Assembly: GCF_900635815.1 (NCBI RefSeq)
Contig: NZ_LR134173.1
Coordinates: 1,091,501 to 1,155,500 of the forward strand
Direction: 5' to 3'
From: Legionella cherrii
GTDB taxonomy: Bacteria > Pseudomonadota > Gammaproteobacteria > Legionellales > Legionellaceae
DNA: 64,000 bases
Of the stretch, positions 45,741 to 54,508 are shown piece after piece. The notes beneath the pieces were generated by a model. It worked only from the letters and a program-made list of their open reading frames with translations. It was not told where the DNA came from and did not search any database. How positions within the stretch are numbered: the stretch's first letter is position 1; each line of letters begins with the position of its first letter. Made by a program: the position numbers and the translations under genes.

Positions 45741-46541
45741 ATGAAGATTAGAATATTCGGCTTTATTATTTTTTCCTCTGTATTTGCCGCAAAAATGAGT
45801 GCAGCTGTTCCTGCTGATTTGATGTTTCATAATAAACCCATTGATGCTCTATGTTTTTTTAACTCGGAAGGAAAGGAAATTGATCTCGAACACTGTGGAT
45901 TAGCAAAAGCTAAATATGCTGTGAAAGGACATAATTCCAGTTTAATTGCTAAAGGGTATATAGGCTATAATTGGCAAGATCCGGAATATCCAGGTCCAGC
46001 AGAAGGCTATAGTTATTATAAATTTTTTAATGCTGGAAAAAATGAGTATTGGCTTTACACCATTAATAGCGGCGGAGGTACAGGAGACTTTACTACCCTC
46101 TATAAGGTAAAGAGAAAAAATACCCGTACTTTGGAAATCGAAATGCTGGTTGGTGGTGATCGTTGTAATGGTGGCGTACAAGATGTATCAGTAGTAAATA
46201 ATCACTTAAGTTTTAGCCAAAACCTGACTGCCTATGATCTTATTGTATTATCCAAGACATCTGATTTAAAAGTTAAAGCATATGATGATTTGGCGGCTTG
46301 TGCCGTTTGTTGTGTTGCAAAAGCATATTATGAGCTCAACTCCAATGCGCAGTTGCAGTTGAATTTTGTTGATTTAGAACATGCTAAAGACATGCAAGAG
46401 ATGACTGAGCAAGGAACACTGCAGCCATGTTTTAATCAACTATTCGCTTCTTATAATGCTGAGGGTAAAAATAAGTTAACGCAAAACATGCTCGATGAAT
46501 TCGTGGCGAAATTTAAGCAAACCTGTAAGAAGGCTGATTAA
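45741..46541 (+). CDS. Secreted hypothetical protein
   Basis: A 266-residue protein with a signal peptide (MKIRIFGFIIFSSVFAAKMS, cleavage near SAA). The mature part has an EYWLYTINSGGGTGDFTTLYKVKR segment (in part ~105-128) like beta-propeller or lipocalin-type strands, a GGDRCNGG turn, and a CAVCC cluster (~191-195) in the C-terminal helical part. ATG 45741 is chosen over 45729 for spacing to AAGGA. No family recognised. Confidence 0.6.
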   Translation: MKIRIFGFIIFSSVFAAKMSAAVPADLMFHNKPIDALCFFNSEGKEIDLEHCGLAKAKYAVKGHNSSLIAKGYIGYNWQDPEYPGPAEGYSYYKFFNAGKNEYWLYTINSGGGTGDFTTLYKVKRKNTRTLEIEMLVGGDRCNGGVQDVSVVNNHLSFSQNLTAYDLIVLSKTSDLKVKAYDDLAACAVCCVAKAYYELNSNAQLQLNFVDLEHAKDMQEMTEQGTLQPCFNQLFASYNAEGKNKLTQNMLDEFVAKFKQTCKKAD

Positions 46542-46626
46542 AATAATTGTCGCTTTGGGAACACGTTCAATTTTTTAAGAAGCAAGTGGACTGACGTAAA
46601 AAGCGTGGGGCTTTTAGGTCTCTCAA

Positions 46627-47097
46627 CTACTTGAGAATTTTGCCACTAGGATCCTTAATAATTTTCTTTCCATCAGGATTCACTTGAACTGATGAACCGT
46701 CTGCGTTCGTGATGATCTTGGTTCCATCGGGTTTATAGATTACAGACGAATGATCCACGTTAGTTACAATCTTGGTCCCATCGGGTTTGGTTTGAACTGA
46801 TGAGCCATCCGCATTCGTCACAATTTGAGTGCCATCGGATTTGGTTACTACAGATGAGCCATTGGCATTGGTAATAATCTTAGTTCCATCGGGCTTGGTT
46901 ACCACTGAAGATCCATTCGCGTTGGTAATAATCTTCGTCCCATCGGCCTTGGTTTCTACAGATGAGCCATCCGGATTTTTTATTAGGACAGGTTGGGCTG
47001 CAAAAGAGGTTATGCTCAAACAATCTAGTAATAAAAAGATGATGAAACTAAAAAAGTGTTTTTTTATTTGGGACCAATCAAAGTAATGAACATTCAT
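46627..47097 (-). CDS. Secreted tandem-repeat protein (18-residue DGxxVxTKPDGTKIxTNA repeats)
   Basis: A 156-residue protein from ATG 47097, preceded by AGGGAAG (a TTG 21 bp upstream is a poorer start). After a signal-like segment (~15-35, FFSFIIFLLLDCLSITSFAA) the remaining ~115 residues are six near-identical 18-residue repeats of the form GSSVVTKPDGTKIITNAN. The repeats resemble T-complex/TCP10-type beta-strand repeats and probably stack into a long free-standing beta-sheet. The underlying 54-bp DNA repeats are highly similar, so copy number could vary between strains. Surface or periplasmic location likely. Confidence 0.72.
   Translation of the reverse strand: MNVHYFDWSQIKKHFFSFIIFLLLDCLSITSFAAQPVLIKNPDGSSVETKADGTKIITNANGSSVVTKPDGTKIITNANGSSVVTKSDGTQIVTNADGSSVQTKPDGTKIVTNVDHSSVIYKPDGTKIITNADGSSVQVNPDGKKIIKDPSGKILK
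46645..46975. repeat. 54-bp tandem repeats within the secreted repeat protein
   Basis: About six direct copies of a 54-bp unit, each containing a variant of GTTCCATCGGGTTTGGTTAC on the plus strand. The units remain in frame and encode the 18-residue protein repeats. Confidence 0.85.
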
Positions 47098-47287
47098 ATT
47101 AATTCTTCCCTGACACAAAGTTATTTATAAGTATAGTCATTAAAGAGGTTGAGAGTTAATTTTTTATCATTATGTCTCAGTATTTTCTTTCATTTTGAAA
47201 GCGACAGAAACGCTTAATTTAGGCTATGCTTATCAAATGCTGCAGTACGAATATTGTGACCTAGAATTGTCTAGGAGAGTAGGAAGT

Positions 47288-48205
47288 ATGAGTTATTTTG
47301 ATGGAAAAGCCCCAATAGGTGAGACCGAGGATTGTCCCAAGCAAATCAGCGTGGAGTTGATTCCGAGAACAGTGGATCTTGGTGGGTTTCAAGTAAAACG
47401 TATATTACCCTCTAAAGAAAAAAGAACGGTGGGGCCTTTTGTTTTCTGGGATCAAGCAGGACCTAGTGAACTGCATACGGGAAAAGGGATTGATGTACGC
47501 CCGCACCCCCATATCGGTTTATCAACGATGACTTATTTATTCTCGGGGCGATTGGAGCATCGAGATACGCTTGGAAGCCATCAAATTATTGTTCCAGGTG
47601 AGGTTAACTTAATGACTGCTGGACGAGGAATTGCACATTCAGAACGTTCGCCGCAACAGGACCGTTTTTATCCCCAACATTTTTTTGGCATTCAATGTTG
47701 GCTTGCATTACCTCTTAATAAAGAAGAAACGAATCCTTCATTTACACATTATGATAAAAACGTAATTCCTGCTCATCATGATACGAGGATGCATTTTCGA
47801 GTAATTGCTGGGGAGTGGATGGGACTTAAATCTTCTGTAATGACTCAAACTGATGCACTTTTTGTGGAATGCAAGTTGGAGGCACATTCTGAGTGGATCA
47901 TCCCATCTACCGTAGAAGAACGCGCAATTCATCTTTTAAGTGGTAAGATAATCATTGACAATATAATCTATAATGCCACGCAGATGTTAGTTCTTAAGCC
48001 AGGAGCTGAGCTCAAAGTGGTGGCGGATTCAGAGGTGCATATGATTATTTTGGGAGGTTCTGCCTTAGAGGAAAGACGATACGTGTGGTGGAATTTTGTG
48101 TCCAGTTCGAGAGAACGAATTGAGCAAGCGAAACTGGATTGGAAAGAAGGAAAGTTTGGGAAAATACCTGGTGATGAAAAAGAATTTATCCCTTTGCCAG
48201 AGTAG
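47288..48205 (+). CDS. Pirin family protein
   Basis: A 305-residue bicupin from ATG 47288 (AGGAAG just upstream). Pirin signatures: VGPFVFWDQAGP, RPHPHIGLSTMTYLFSGRLEHRDTLG (in pieces, ~72-97) and MTAGRGIAHSE (~114-124), with metal-binding His in HPH and His/Glu in the AHSE segment. The C-terminal cupin includes LSGKIII and GGSALEERRYVWWNFVSSSRERI. Pirins bind iron and some act as quercetinases or transcription co-factors; the role here is unknown. Stand-alone gene. Confidence 0.92.
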   Translation: MSYFDGKAPIGETEDCPKQISVELIPRTVDLGGFQVKRILPSKEKRTVGPFVFWDQAGPSELHTGKGIDVRPHPHIGLSTMTYLFSGRLEHRDTLGSHQIIVPGEVNLMTAGRGIAHSERSPQQDRFYPQHFFGIQCWLALPLNKEETNPSFTHYDKNVIPAHHDTRMHFRVIAGEWMGLKSSVMTQTDALFVECKLEAHSEWIIPSTVEERAIHLLSGKIIIDNIIYNATQMLVLKPGAELKVVADSEVHMIILGGSALEERRYVWWNFVSSSRERIEQAKLDWKEGKFGKIPGDEKEFIPLPE

Positions 48206-48244
48206 GGGCCTTCAAGTCCATTAAGTGAAATACAATTCCCTTCT

Positions 48245-48335
48245 TTCCAGGGGGAGAGGGTGCCTTTCAGGGCGGATGAGGGTGTTGAGTTGGTTCATGA
48301 ACCCAGTCCCTCTTCCACTAATGGGAGAGGGGATT
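48245..48335. repeat. Dispersed GGGAGAGGG-type repeat upstream of malic enzyme
   Basis: Contains GGGGGAGAGGGTG near the left end and CCCTCTTCC / GGGAGAGGGG on the right (48308-48331), an imperfect hairpin of the same family as 27480-27520. Confidence 0.5.
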
Positions 48336-48431
48336 CTTGTAACTTAATGGCAGCGAGTCTTGCCCTGAGTCGTGCGATGCTTTGTTAACGTAAACTTTTA
48401 TACACTTAATCTCATCAAAAAGGACCTTGAA

Positions 48432-50141
48432 ATGAAAAAGTCGGATCAAGAAACTCAATATCTCAAAGATGGCGTCATCAAAACAAAATTAACCGGTTAT
48501 AATCTGCTCAATAACTCCAGATTAAATAAAGGCACTGCGTTTACTAATGCTGAAAGGGATATTTTCGCACTTCATGGTTTATTACCGCCCCAAGTAAGTA
48601 CCTTACAGGAACAGCAAAAACGTCGTCATGATGGATTGATGGCATTGCCAACCTCTTTAGAAAAATACAGCTTTTTGCGCGATCTGCAAGATAACAATGA
48701 AACCCTTTTTTATTCATTGATCATTAACAATATTGAGGAAATGCTCCCTATCGTTTATACCCCTGTAGTTGGGGAAGGATGTCAAAAGTTCAGTGAAGTA
48801 TTTCGTAAGCCTCGCGGTCTGTTTCTTAGTTATCCCAATAAGAACCTGATTGATAAAATCTTTTCTCATCCACGTTATGACTTGATTAAATGTATTGTCG
48901 TCAGTGACGGTGAACGTATTCTTGGCCTTGGTGATCAAGGTGCCGGTGGAATGGGAATCCCGATTGGTAAAATGGCACTTTACACTGCTTTGGCTGGCAT
49001 TCCACCTCAATATTGTTTACCCATTTTACTGGATGTAGGAACAGACAATGAAGAACGATTGGCCGATCCGCTCTATGTTGGGTGGCGACATAAGCGAATT
49101 CGCGGTGCTGAGTATGATGAATTTGTTGATGCATTTATATCCGCAGTAAAACGTCGTTGGCCACATGTTCTACTGCAATGGGAAGATTTCGCTGGTGCAA
49201 ATGCGGCACGTTTGTTGAGCCGTTATCGAGATAAACTATGTACTTTTAATGATGATATCCAGGGAACGGCTGCGATGGCGACAGGTACACTGCTTTCCGC
49301 TATTAATGTCACTGGAATTCCACTAAAGGAGCAAAAAATTGTGTTCCTTGGTTTTGGGGGAACTGGCCATGGAATTGCGCAATTAATACGCGGTGCTCTT
49401 AAGGGGGCAGGATTAAGCGATGAAGAAGCTGGAGATCGCATCTATGCTGTAGACCGGTATGGCCTTCTGGTAGAAGGCGGCAAAGGATTGACCGATGATC
49501 AGGCCGCTTTTGCTCGCAAACGATCCGAAGTCGCTGGATGGCAAGTCAGTAACCGTGAGGAAATTGGCTTGCTGGATGTCGTTCGTAATGTAAAACCTAC
49601 CGCATTAATCGGGGTTTCGGCGCAACAAGGTGCGTTTACTGAAGAAGTGGTGCGTACCATGGCTAAATACACAGACAGACCTGTTATTTTCCCTCTATCT
49701 AATCCAACTTCTCATAGTGAGGCAGTACCACAAGACCTTCTTACTTGGACTGATGGACGTGCTCTGATTGGAACAGGAAGTCCATTTGCACCTGTTCAGT
49801 ATAATGGAAAAGTGTTTCATATAGACCAAACCAATAATTCATACATCTTCCCTGGATTAGCATTAGGGATCATCTCAGCAAAAGCAAAGCGCGTTTCTGA
49901 TGGCATGATCAAGGCCTCGGCGCTTGCGCTAGCAGAATGTTCTCCTGCGAGAAAAAATAAGTCGGCAAATCTTCTTCCCCCCATTGCCGATCTTCGCGCA
50001 ATTAGTCTTGAGGTAGCTAAAGCCGTGGGGAAACAGGCCATTTCAGAAGGTCTGGCTGGGGTCAATGAGGCTGAGCTTGAAAATGAACTTGCTGCCAATA
50101 TATGGAATCCAATTTATATTCCTTATGAATTAGCTGACTGA
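48432..50141 (+). CDS. maeA: NAD(P)-dependent malic enzyme
   Basis: Oxidative decarboxylation of malate to pyruvate. The ATG at 48432 (AAAGGA 7 bp upstream) yields 569 residues, the normal size; an in-frame ATG at 48372 lacks a site. Typical motifs are YTPVVGEGCQKFSEVFRKPRG (in part ~104-123), DGERILGLGDQGAGGMGIPIGK (in part ~157-178), EDFAGANAARLLSRYR with the metal-binding FNDDIQGTAA (~263-281), and the nucleotide site FLGFGGTGHGIA. Large NAD-type (SfcA) form. It is followed by a strong terminator and appears monocistronic. Confidence 0.95.
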   Translation: MKKSDQETQYLKDGVIKTKLTGYNLLNNSRLNKGTAFTNAERDIFALHGLLPPQVSTLQEQQKRRHDGLMALPTSLEKYSFLRDLQDNNETLFYSLIINNIEEMLPIVYTPVVGEGCQKFSEVFRKPRGLFLSYPNKNLIDKIFSHPRYDLIKCIVVSDGERILGLGDQGAGGMGIPIGKMALYTALAGIPPQYCLPILLDVGTDNEERLADPLYVGWRHKRIRGAEYDEFVDAFISAVKRRWPHVLLQWEDFAGANAARLLSRYRDKLCTFNDDIQGTAAMATGTLLSAINVTGIPLKEQKIVFLGFGGTGHGIAQLIRGALKGAGLSDEEAGDRIYAVDRYGLLVEGGKGLTDDQAAFARKRSEVAGWQVSNREEIGLLDVVRNVKPTALIGVSAQQGAFTEEVVRTMAKYTDRPVIFPLSNPTSHSEAVPQDLLTWTDGRALIGTGSPFAPVQYNGKVFHIDQTNNSYIFPGLALGIISAKAKRVSDGMIKASALALAECSPARKNKSANLLPPIADLRAISLEVAKAVGKQAISEGLAGVNEAELENELAANIWNPIYIPYELAD

Positions 50142-50164
50142 GCTCAATTTAAACCCTTTCAATA

Positions 50165-50201
50165 ACGACTTGGAAAAAAGAATCCAAGTCGTATTTTTTT
50201 T
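50165..50201 (+). terminator. Rho-independent terminator of maeA
   Basis: ACGACTTGGA (50165-50174) and TCCAAGTCGT (50183-50192) form a perfect 10-bp stem with an 8-nt loop followed by ATTTTTTTTA. Confidence 0.93.
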
Positions 50202-50360
50202 ATGCTCAATTAAATGTTTAGATAAAAAAACATTATGGTATATATTAACTCATATTATGTATTAATACTGTGTTATCATTTTCAATAGCGAAAGAATGGT
50301 TTCTTATGCGACGAACTGTATGAATCATGGAAAGGATGACTCAATCACAGAGGATACATA

Positions 50361-51545
50361 ATGATAAAATCCAAGATGTCTATTGATTTAAAATGCGTTG
50401 AGGATCTATTCGCAGATAAGCTCACTTACGAAATCTCTCGTGATTATTTAATGGAGTTATTAGAGGTCGGTAAATTAAACGTCTGGCAGTGGGATTTGAG
50501 CACCAATGAAATCATTGATTTTGGTTATTCTAAATCTTTATCCGTTTTAAACCCAGACAGCGTAGTGGGACATATTGATCATTTTATAACACGACTTCAC
50601 CCAGAAGATCGTGAAGAGGTTGCTAATAAATTACTCGAATCTTTCGCCTATTTTGAGGATCATAAGGCGGATTTCAGGATTCAATCGATGCAAGGGCATT
50701 ATGAATGGGTATCGGCCCAGAGTCGTTATATTCGCGATGCAGAGAATAATGCGATTAAAATGATTGGAACGTGGCATTTTGTTACCGAACACAAAAAGAA
50801 CGAGGAATTAATTAAACTGCAGCAGGCAACGCTCGATCGTATCTCAAGATGTTATTTTTCAGGGGAGTCTGCATCCTCATTAGCTCATGAAATCGCTCAA
50901 CCCATATCAGCCCTAAACTCTTATCTTCTTGGGAGTATTTTACGTTTGCAGCAGGGGGGTAGGGAGGCTGATGAATTTATCAATGTACTTCAAAAGGCAC
51001 TGGAACAAGTTGAATTAATCAATACGATTATTAAGCGGATGAAAAGTTTTGTAACTCATGGAGAACTACACTTTGAACGCGTTAATTTGGCTTTATTAGC
51101 TAAACAATCTGTTGTTTTGTCCAAGTTGTATTCCAATTTTTCTGGAACCGTTCAATATGAAGTAGATGAACATGTAACAGAAGTCTCTTTAGATCGAAAT
51201 CAAATGCGGCAGGTATTTTTAAACCTTATTAATAATGCGTTTGAGGCCATGGCTGATGCACAAACAACGAACCCAATCTTGTTGATTCAAATAAAAAATA
51301 ATGATGCTGAGGTACTGGTTACCATTAGGGATAATGGTCCAGGAGTGGCACAAAATGTGCTCGATAATCTACTTGCTTCATGTTATAGCACTAAGGAATA
51401 TGGTTTAGGCCTTGGCTTAAGCATTTGTAGAAAAATAATTGAAGCCCATGGTGGGAATTTCAAGATAGAAAAAAATCCCTCAGGTGAGGGGACGATATGT
51501 TCTTTTAGGCTGCCTAAGCAAACTTCGGGGCTTTGCAATGAATAA
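50361..51545 (+). CDS. PAS-domain sensor histidine kinase (FixL/NtrB-like)
   Basis: A 394-residue cytoplasmic kinase without membrane helices. A PAS/PAC domain spans ~32-142 (LEVGKLNVWQWDLSTNEI, RLHPEDRE, WHFVTEHKK). The H-box is LAHEIAQPISAL with phosphoacceptor His176; N-box NLINNAFEAM (~286-295), G1 DNGPGV, G2 GLGLGLSICRKIIEAHGG. Most similar in layout to FixL-type kinases that phosphorylate FixJ-type regulators. It overlaps the response-regulator gene by 8 bp, so the two are co-translated. The sensed signal is unknown. Confidence 0.92.
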   Translation: MIKSKMSIDLKCVEDLFADKLTYEISRDYLMELLEVGKLNVWQWDLSTNEIIDFGYSKSLSVLNPDSVVGHIDHFITRLHPEDREEVANKLLESFAYFEDHKADFRIQSMQGHYEWVSAQSRYIRDAENNAIKMIGTWHFVTEHKKNEELIKLQQATLDRISRCYFSGESASSLAHEIAQPISALNSYLLGSILRLQQGGREADEFINVLQKALEQVELINTIIKRMKSFVTHGELHFERVNLALLAKQSVVLSKLYSNFSGTVQYEVDEHVTEVSLDRNQMRQVFLNLINNAFEAMADAQTTNPILLIQIKNNDAEVLVTIRDNGPGVAQNVLDNLLASCYSTKEYGLGLGLSICRKIIEAHGGNFKIEKNPSGEGTICSFRLPKQTSGLCNE

Positions 51546-52002
51546 AACCATTTATATTGTCGATGATGATGAGAATGTATTACGTGCTTTAAAATGGCTT
51601 TTTGAGTCTATGAACTTTGAGGTGAAAACCTATTCGAATGCAAAAACTTTTCTGGAACAATATAATCCGGATCATACAGGCTGTTTGATTACTGATGTGC
51701 GTATGCCGGACATGGATGGGTTAGAGCTATTTGAACGATTAAAACGGCAAAACAGCTTGCTCAAGGTAATTATTATCACAGCCTATGGAGACATACCTAT
51801 GGCTGTTAAAGCGATAAAAGCAGGGGCGATTGATTTTATAACCAAGCCTATAAATGAAAGTGATTTATTAAAGCTAATTAAAAAATGCCTTGAGCATTAC
51901 CCAAACCTTACCACAAATGCCATGAGCAAATATGAACTTTTAACCGAGAAAGAGCTGCAAGCTTTAGATCTCATTTGGACTAATAGCTCAATAAAGCTCT
52001 GA
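51538..52002 (+). CDS. FixJ-like response regulator, truncated before the LuxR HTH
   Basis: A 154-residue regulator with an intact receiver domain: acidic pocket DDD (9-11), phosphoacceptor Asp53 in ITDVRMPDMDG, Thr81 and Lys103 in ITKP. After a linker the sequence enters a LuxR-type output domain (LLTEKELQALDLIWTNSSIKL, in part) and stops where FixJ proteins would read about ten residues into the HTH. The remaining ~45 residues are missing, and the DNA beyond belongs to the convergent GST-like gene, which overlaps by 23 bp. It either works by protein contacts or is non-functional as a transcription factor. Confidence 0.88.
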   Translation: MNKTIYIVDDDENVLRALKWLFESMNFEVKTYSNAKTFLEQYNPDHTGCLITDVRMPDMDGLELFERLKRQNSLLKVIIITAYGDIPMAVKAIKAGAIDFITKPINESDLLKLIKKCLEHYPNLTTNAMSKYELLTEKELQALDLIWTNSSIKL

Positions 52003-52669
52003 TTCGATGGGTATAATCACTTAGAGAGGTTTGCTTCATAAATTCCTTTAACGGCGTATCGATATCAAAATAAACAATATTGGCTAAAAATCCATAACAA
52101 CATGCATCCAAAGCATGGATAGTAGTACCGAATATATACTCATTAGCTCCTAAAATATGATGAATTGCCTGCAAATCCTCAATACCTGATTGATATACCT
52201 CCTTGCTGGAGTATCTGCCAATCCCTTGATAATGATATTTCTCAATATTGTATTTTCTTACCTTTTCAAGAAAGGTTTCGGATAACTCAGGACGCTGTTT
52301 TAAGAATTCCGCTTTGAATAAAGGCCAAAATTGATCATCTTGCCAACGCGAATAGGACATAACCCAATACAAATGATTGTCTAACATCCGATTAACTAAA
52401 AAATGAGTATTTTTTTGTTCTGATGTTAAATGGTGATCCAAGTTAACGTATTTTTGTGACAGATAATGCAGGATGTTATTACTTTCTGTAATGATGCGTC
52501 CTGCATCATCCAGATAAGGTAATTGTCCTCGCGGTGCATTCTGGGTATTAACAATATGTTCATGCTGATACTCTATTTGGGCTAATCGAAGAAAGGTATC
52601 CACTTTCAATCCAAACGGATTATTATCGGGTAAGCCAAAGAGTTCTGGGTAGGAATACAAAATTATCAT
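51980..52669 (-). CDS. Glutathione S-transferase-like protein
   Basis: A 229-residue protein from ATG 52669 (AAGGAGA 6 bp upstream). An N-terminal thioredoxin-like domain (LYSYPELFGLPDNNPFGLKVDTFLRLA in part, then PRGQLPYLDDAGRIITESNNILHYL) precedes an all-helical C-terminal domain with LDNHLYWVMSYSRWQ and an LDACCYGFLANI motif. The pattern resembles the FAX/metaxin-like branch of GSTs rather than classical detoxifying GSTs. Its 3' end overlaps the truncated response-regulator gene. Confidence 0.82.
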   Translation of the reverse strand: MIILYSYPELFGLPDNNPFGLKVDTFLRLAQIEYQHEHIVNTQNAPRGQLPYLDDAGRIITESNNILHYLSQKYVNLDHHLTSEQKNTHFLVNRMLDNHLYWVMSYSRWQDDQFWPLFKAEFLKQRPELSETFLEKVRKYNIEKYHYQGIGRYSSKEVYQSGIEDLQAIHHILGANEYIFGTTIHALDACCYGFLANIVYFDIDTPLKEFMKQTSLSDYTHRIRALLSY

Positions 52670-52901
52670 AGAGAATCTCCTTTTATTCATGAGGTGGAGC
52701 AGTAATTGAGGTTAATCCCTTCTCCTAAAAATGGAATAGGAGCGATTTTTTCGAAGCGGCACATCATCCTCATGCCACTGTCCCTTAGCATACAATTTTT
52801 CTACTGCTGGAAAAAGAAGCGAGTTATTTTTAGATTATTTTCGCCTGATTTTACTACTATTTAACAAAATAAAAGCATTTTTTTACAAATTACATCCACA
52901 A

Positions 52902-52934
52902 CTTAATATTTGTTTAATAAATAACCAGTATCAT
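52902..52934 (+). promoter_or_regulatory. Candidate PmrA box and -10 upstream of the 428-residue gene
   Basis: CTTAATATT (52902-52910), TG, then TTTAATAAA (52913-52921) agrees closely with the Legionella PmrA consensus (cTTAATatT, two bases, cTTAATatT). TATCAT, a -10-like hexamer, begins 10 bp after the second TTTAAT. Confidence 0.6.
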
Positions 52935-53001
52935 ATACAAGTTATTCCCTAATTTTGCCATAGAAGAGCAAATAAGCCAGTAATATAGGGGAGATTACTG
53001 T

Positions 53002-54288
53002 ATGACAATTGAACTGAGTCCAAACAGCCAAGAGCTGATTAAAAAATTAAGTGCAAGCAACCTTGATCGCACTTCGTTGTTGCAAAAAAGCACAACAACC
53101 ATTGAAATACCGGATTTGTTAGGTTGGTTTGCACTTACCACTAACACCAAAACTACTGATGAAGCATTTTTTTTAATTGCTTCATTGAAAGCCTCTCTTT
53201 TAAAAGATCTGCATAATTCACTAAATCCTGCTGGACAAAAGGATGATGAAAATAAAAAATCAGATATGTCTGCAACTGTCAAATATGGGTTATTAGCACT
53301 TGCAGGAACAATTTATTTTGGTTGTGAAGGATTTGATGGCGTTACCGCATTTATGGGGATGTTTTCAGCTATTCCTTCGCTTGCTCTTTTTGCTGTGGGA
53401 ATTTTGTTTTCAATCCTTTCCATGATTGTTTTTTATAGCTTTGACTTAGTGGAAATTTCCAAAAACTTAGGTATAAAATCTTCAGATACCCCTCAATTGC
53501 TTGATATGTTACTGGAGCAATTAAAACAAATAAAAGCAATTAGGGCCCGTCTGCAAGGGATTGGAAATAAAACTAAGGAACAATTAAGTGAAGATCTTGA
53601 AATCGCAAGGATGTTGCTTCAACAACTTTTGGATATAAAAGAAGCTGGAGATCAGCTTAATGCTGCGTTAGACAATCCTTACTTAAAAGCTGGGAAATAC
53701 ATCACTGCGGGTGTTGCCGGTTTTCTCTTTTTTAGTGGAGGCCTTTTTGCGGGCCAAACTGTGGCTACGGCGATTGCCGGTTTATTTGTTGCTTCGGTAG
53801 TTGGAACAGCATGGCCTCTTGCTATTTTTGCTGTGGGTATTCTTGTTGGTTTAGGGGCACTGAGTGTTTATTGGTATGTTGAACGTCCAAAAATCGAGAA
53901 TCTGATCAGCCGTTGGCTGGGACTAGACAAAGAAAAAATTGATGAGTTACGCAACTCTGACGTTCTTAATGAAGAAACCGCGAATCTAAACCACTTAATC
54001 AAAGATCTTGATTTCGGTATTGCTCAATTGGAGAAAAGCGAAGCAGATCAATTGACGATACAAAAATCGGAAAAAGAGGCATCACGAGTGCCGGAGTTGG
54101 AAAAAGAAATAGCTCGTTTGAAGGGGGAAGTGAAGCTACAGCAATTTATAAGTTCTAAAAAAGAAGAGCACTCATCATCAGCGCTTCAATCACTTTCTCA
54201 TTTTAGTAATCTTAGAAGAACACGATCTCTAAATGATCTTCACCACATGGATGATGTATATTCTTCTCAATACAATCAACAGCAGTAG
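53002..54288 (+). CDS. Multi-helix membrane protein with coiled coil, candidate Dot/Icm effector
   Basis: A 428-residue protein with no signal peptide. Two clusters of membrane helices occur: ~92-150 (YGLLALAGTIYFG, FAVGILFSILSMIVFYS) and ~232-295 (ITAGVAGFLFFSGGLFAGQ, FAVGILVGLGALSVYW). Between them and after them are helical, charged segments, including a coiled coil at ~355-392 (EKEASRVPELEKEIARLKGE). The short polar C-terminus (NDLHHMDDVYSSQ) is consistent with a secretion signal. The nearly consensus PmrA box upstream strengthens the effector prediction. No catalytic motif. Confidence 0.65.
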   Translation: MTIELSPNSQELIKKLSASNLDRTSLLQKSTTTIEIPDLLGWFALTTNTKTTDEAFFLIASLKASLLKDLHNSLNPAGQKDDENKKSDMSATVKYGLLALAGTIYFGCEGFDGVTAFMGMFSAIPSLALFAVGILFSILSMIVFYSFDLVEISKNLGIKSSDTPQLLDMLLEQLKQIKAIRARLQGIGNKTKEQLSEDLEIARMLLQQLLDIKEAGDQLNAALDNPYLKAGKYITAGVAGFLFFSGGLFAGQTVATAIAGLFVASVVGTAWPLAIFAVGILVGLGALSVYWYVERPKIENLISRWLGLDKEKIDELRNSDVLNEETANLNHLIKDLDFGIAQLEKSEADQLTIQKSEKEASRVPELEKEIARLKGEVKLQQFISSKKEEHSSSALQSLSHFSNLRRTRSLNDLHHMDDVYSSQYNQQQ

Positions 54289-54472
54289 GAAAGAGATCAG
54301 GGCAAGGAAAATATGGGTATATTGGCCCTCGCTTGAGCAAGAAATTTGGATTGGGAGTTATATTTAAATGCGGGATAGGGTATGCCTTGAACTATTTTTG
54401 TTATCCATCTCGAATATGGCTATAGTTATGTCATAAGAACAATTTATAATGGCAGAGATTTATTCTATTTAC

Positions 54473-54499
54473 ATTGGGCGTGTTGACAACACGCCCAAT
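54473..54499. terminator. Hairpin terminator between convergent genes
   Basis: A perfect 12-bp stem (ATTGGGCGTGTT / AACACGCCCAAT) with a 3-nt loop, placed 10 bp past the minus-strand gene's stop and ~185 bp past the plus-strand gene's stop. Confidence 0.8.
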
Positions 54500-54508
54500 A
54501 ACCTTCAT

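Noticed and set aside
46645..46975. Regular direct repeats taken as a CRISPR array
   Set aside because: The 54-bp units are contiguous without unique spacers and encode in-frame protein repeats.
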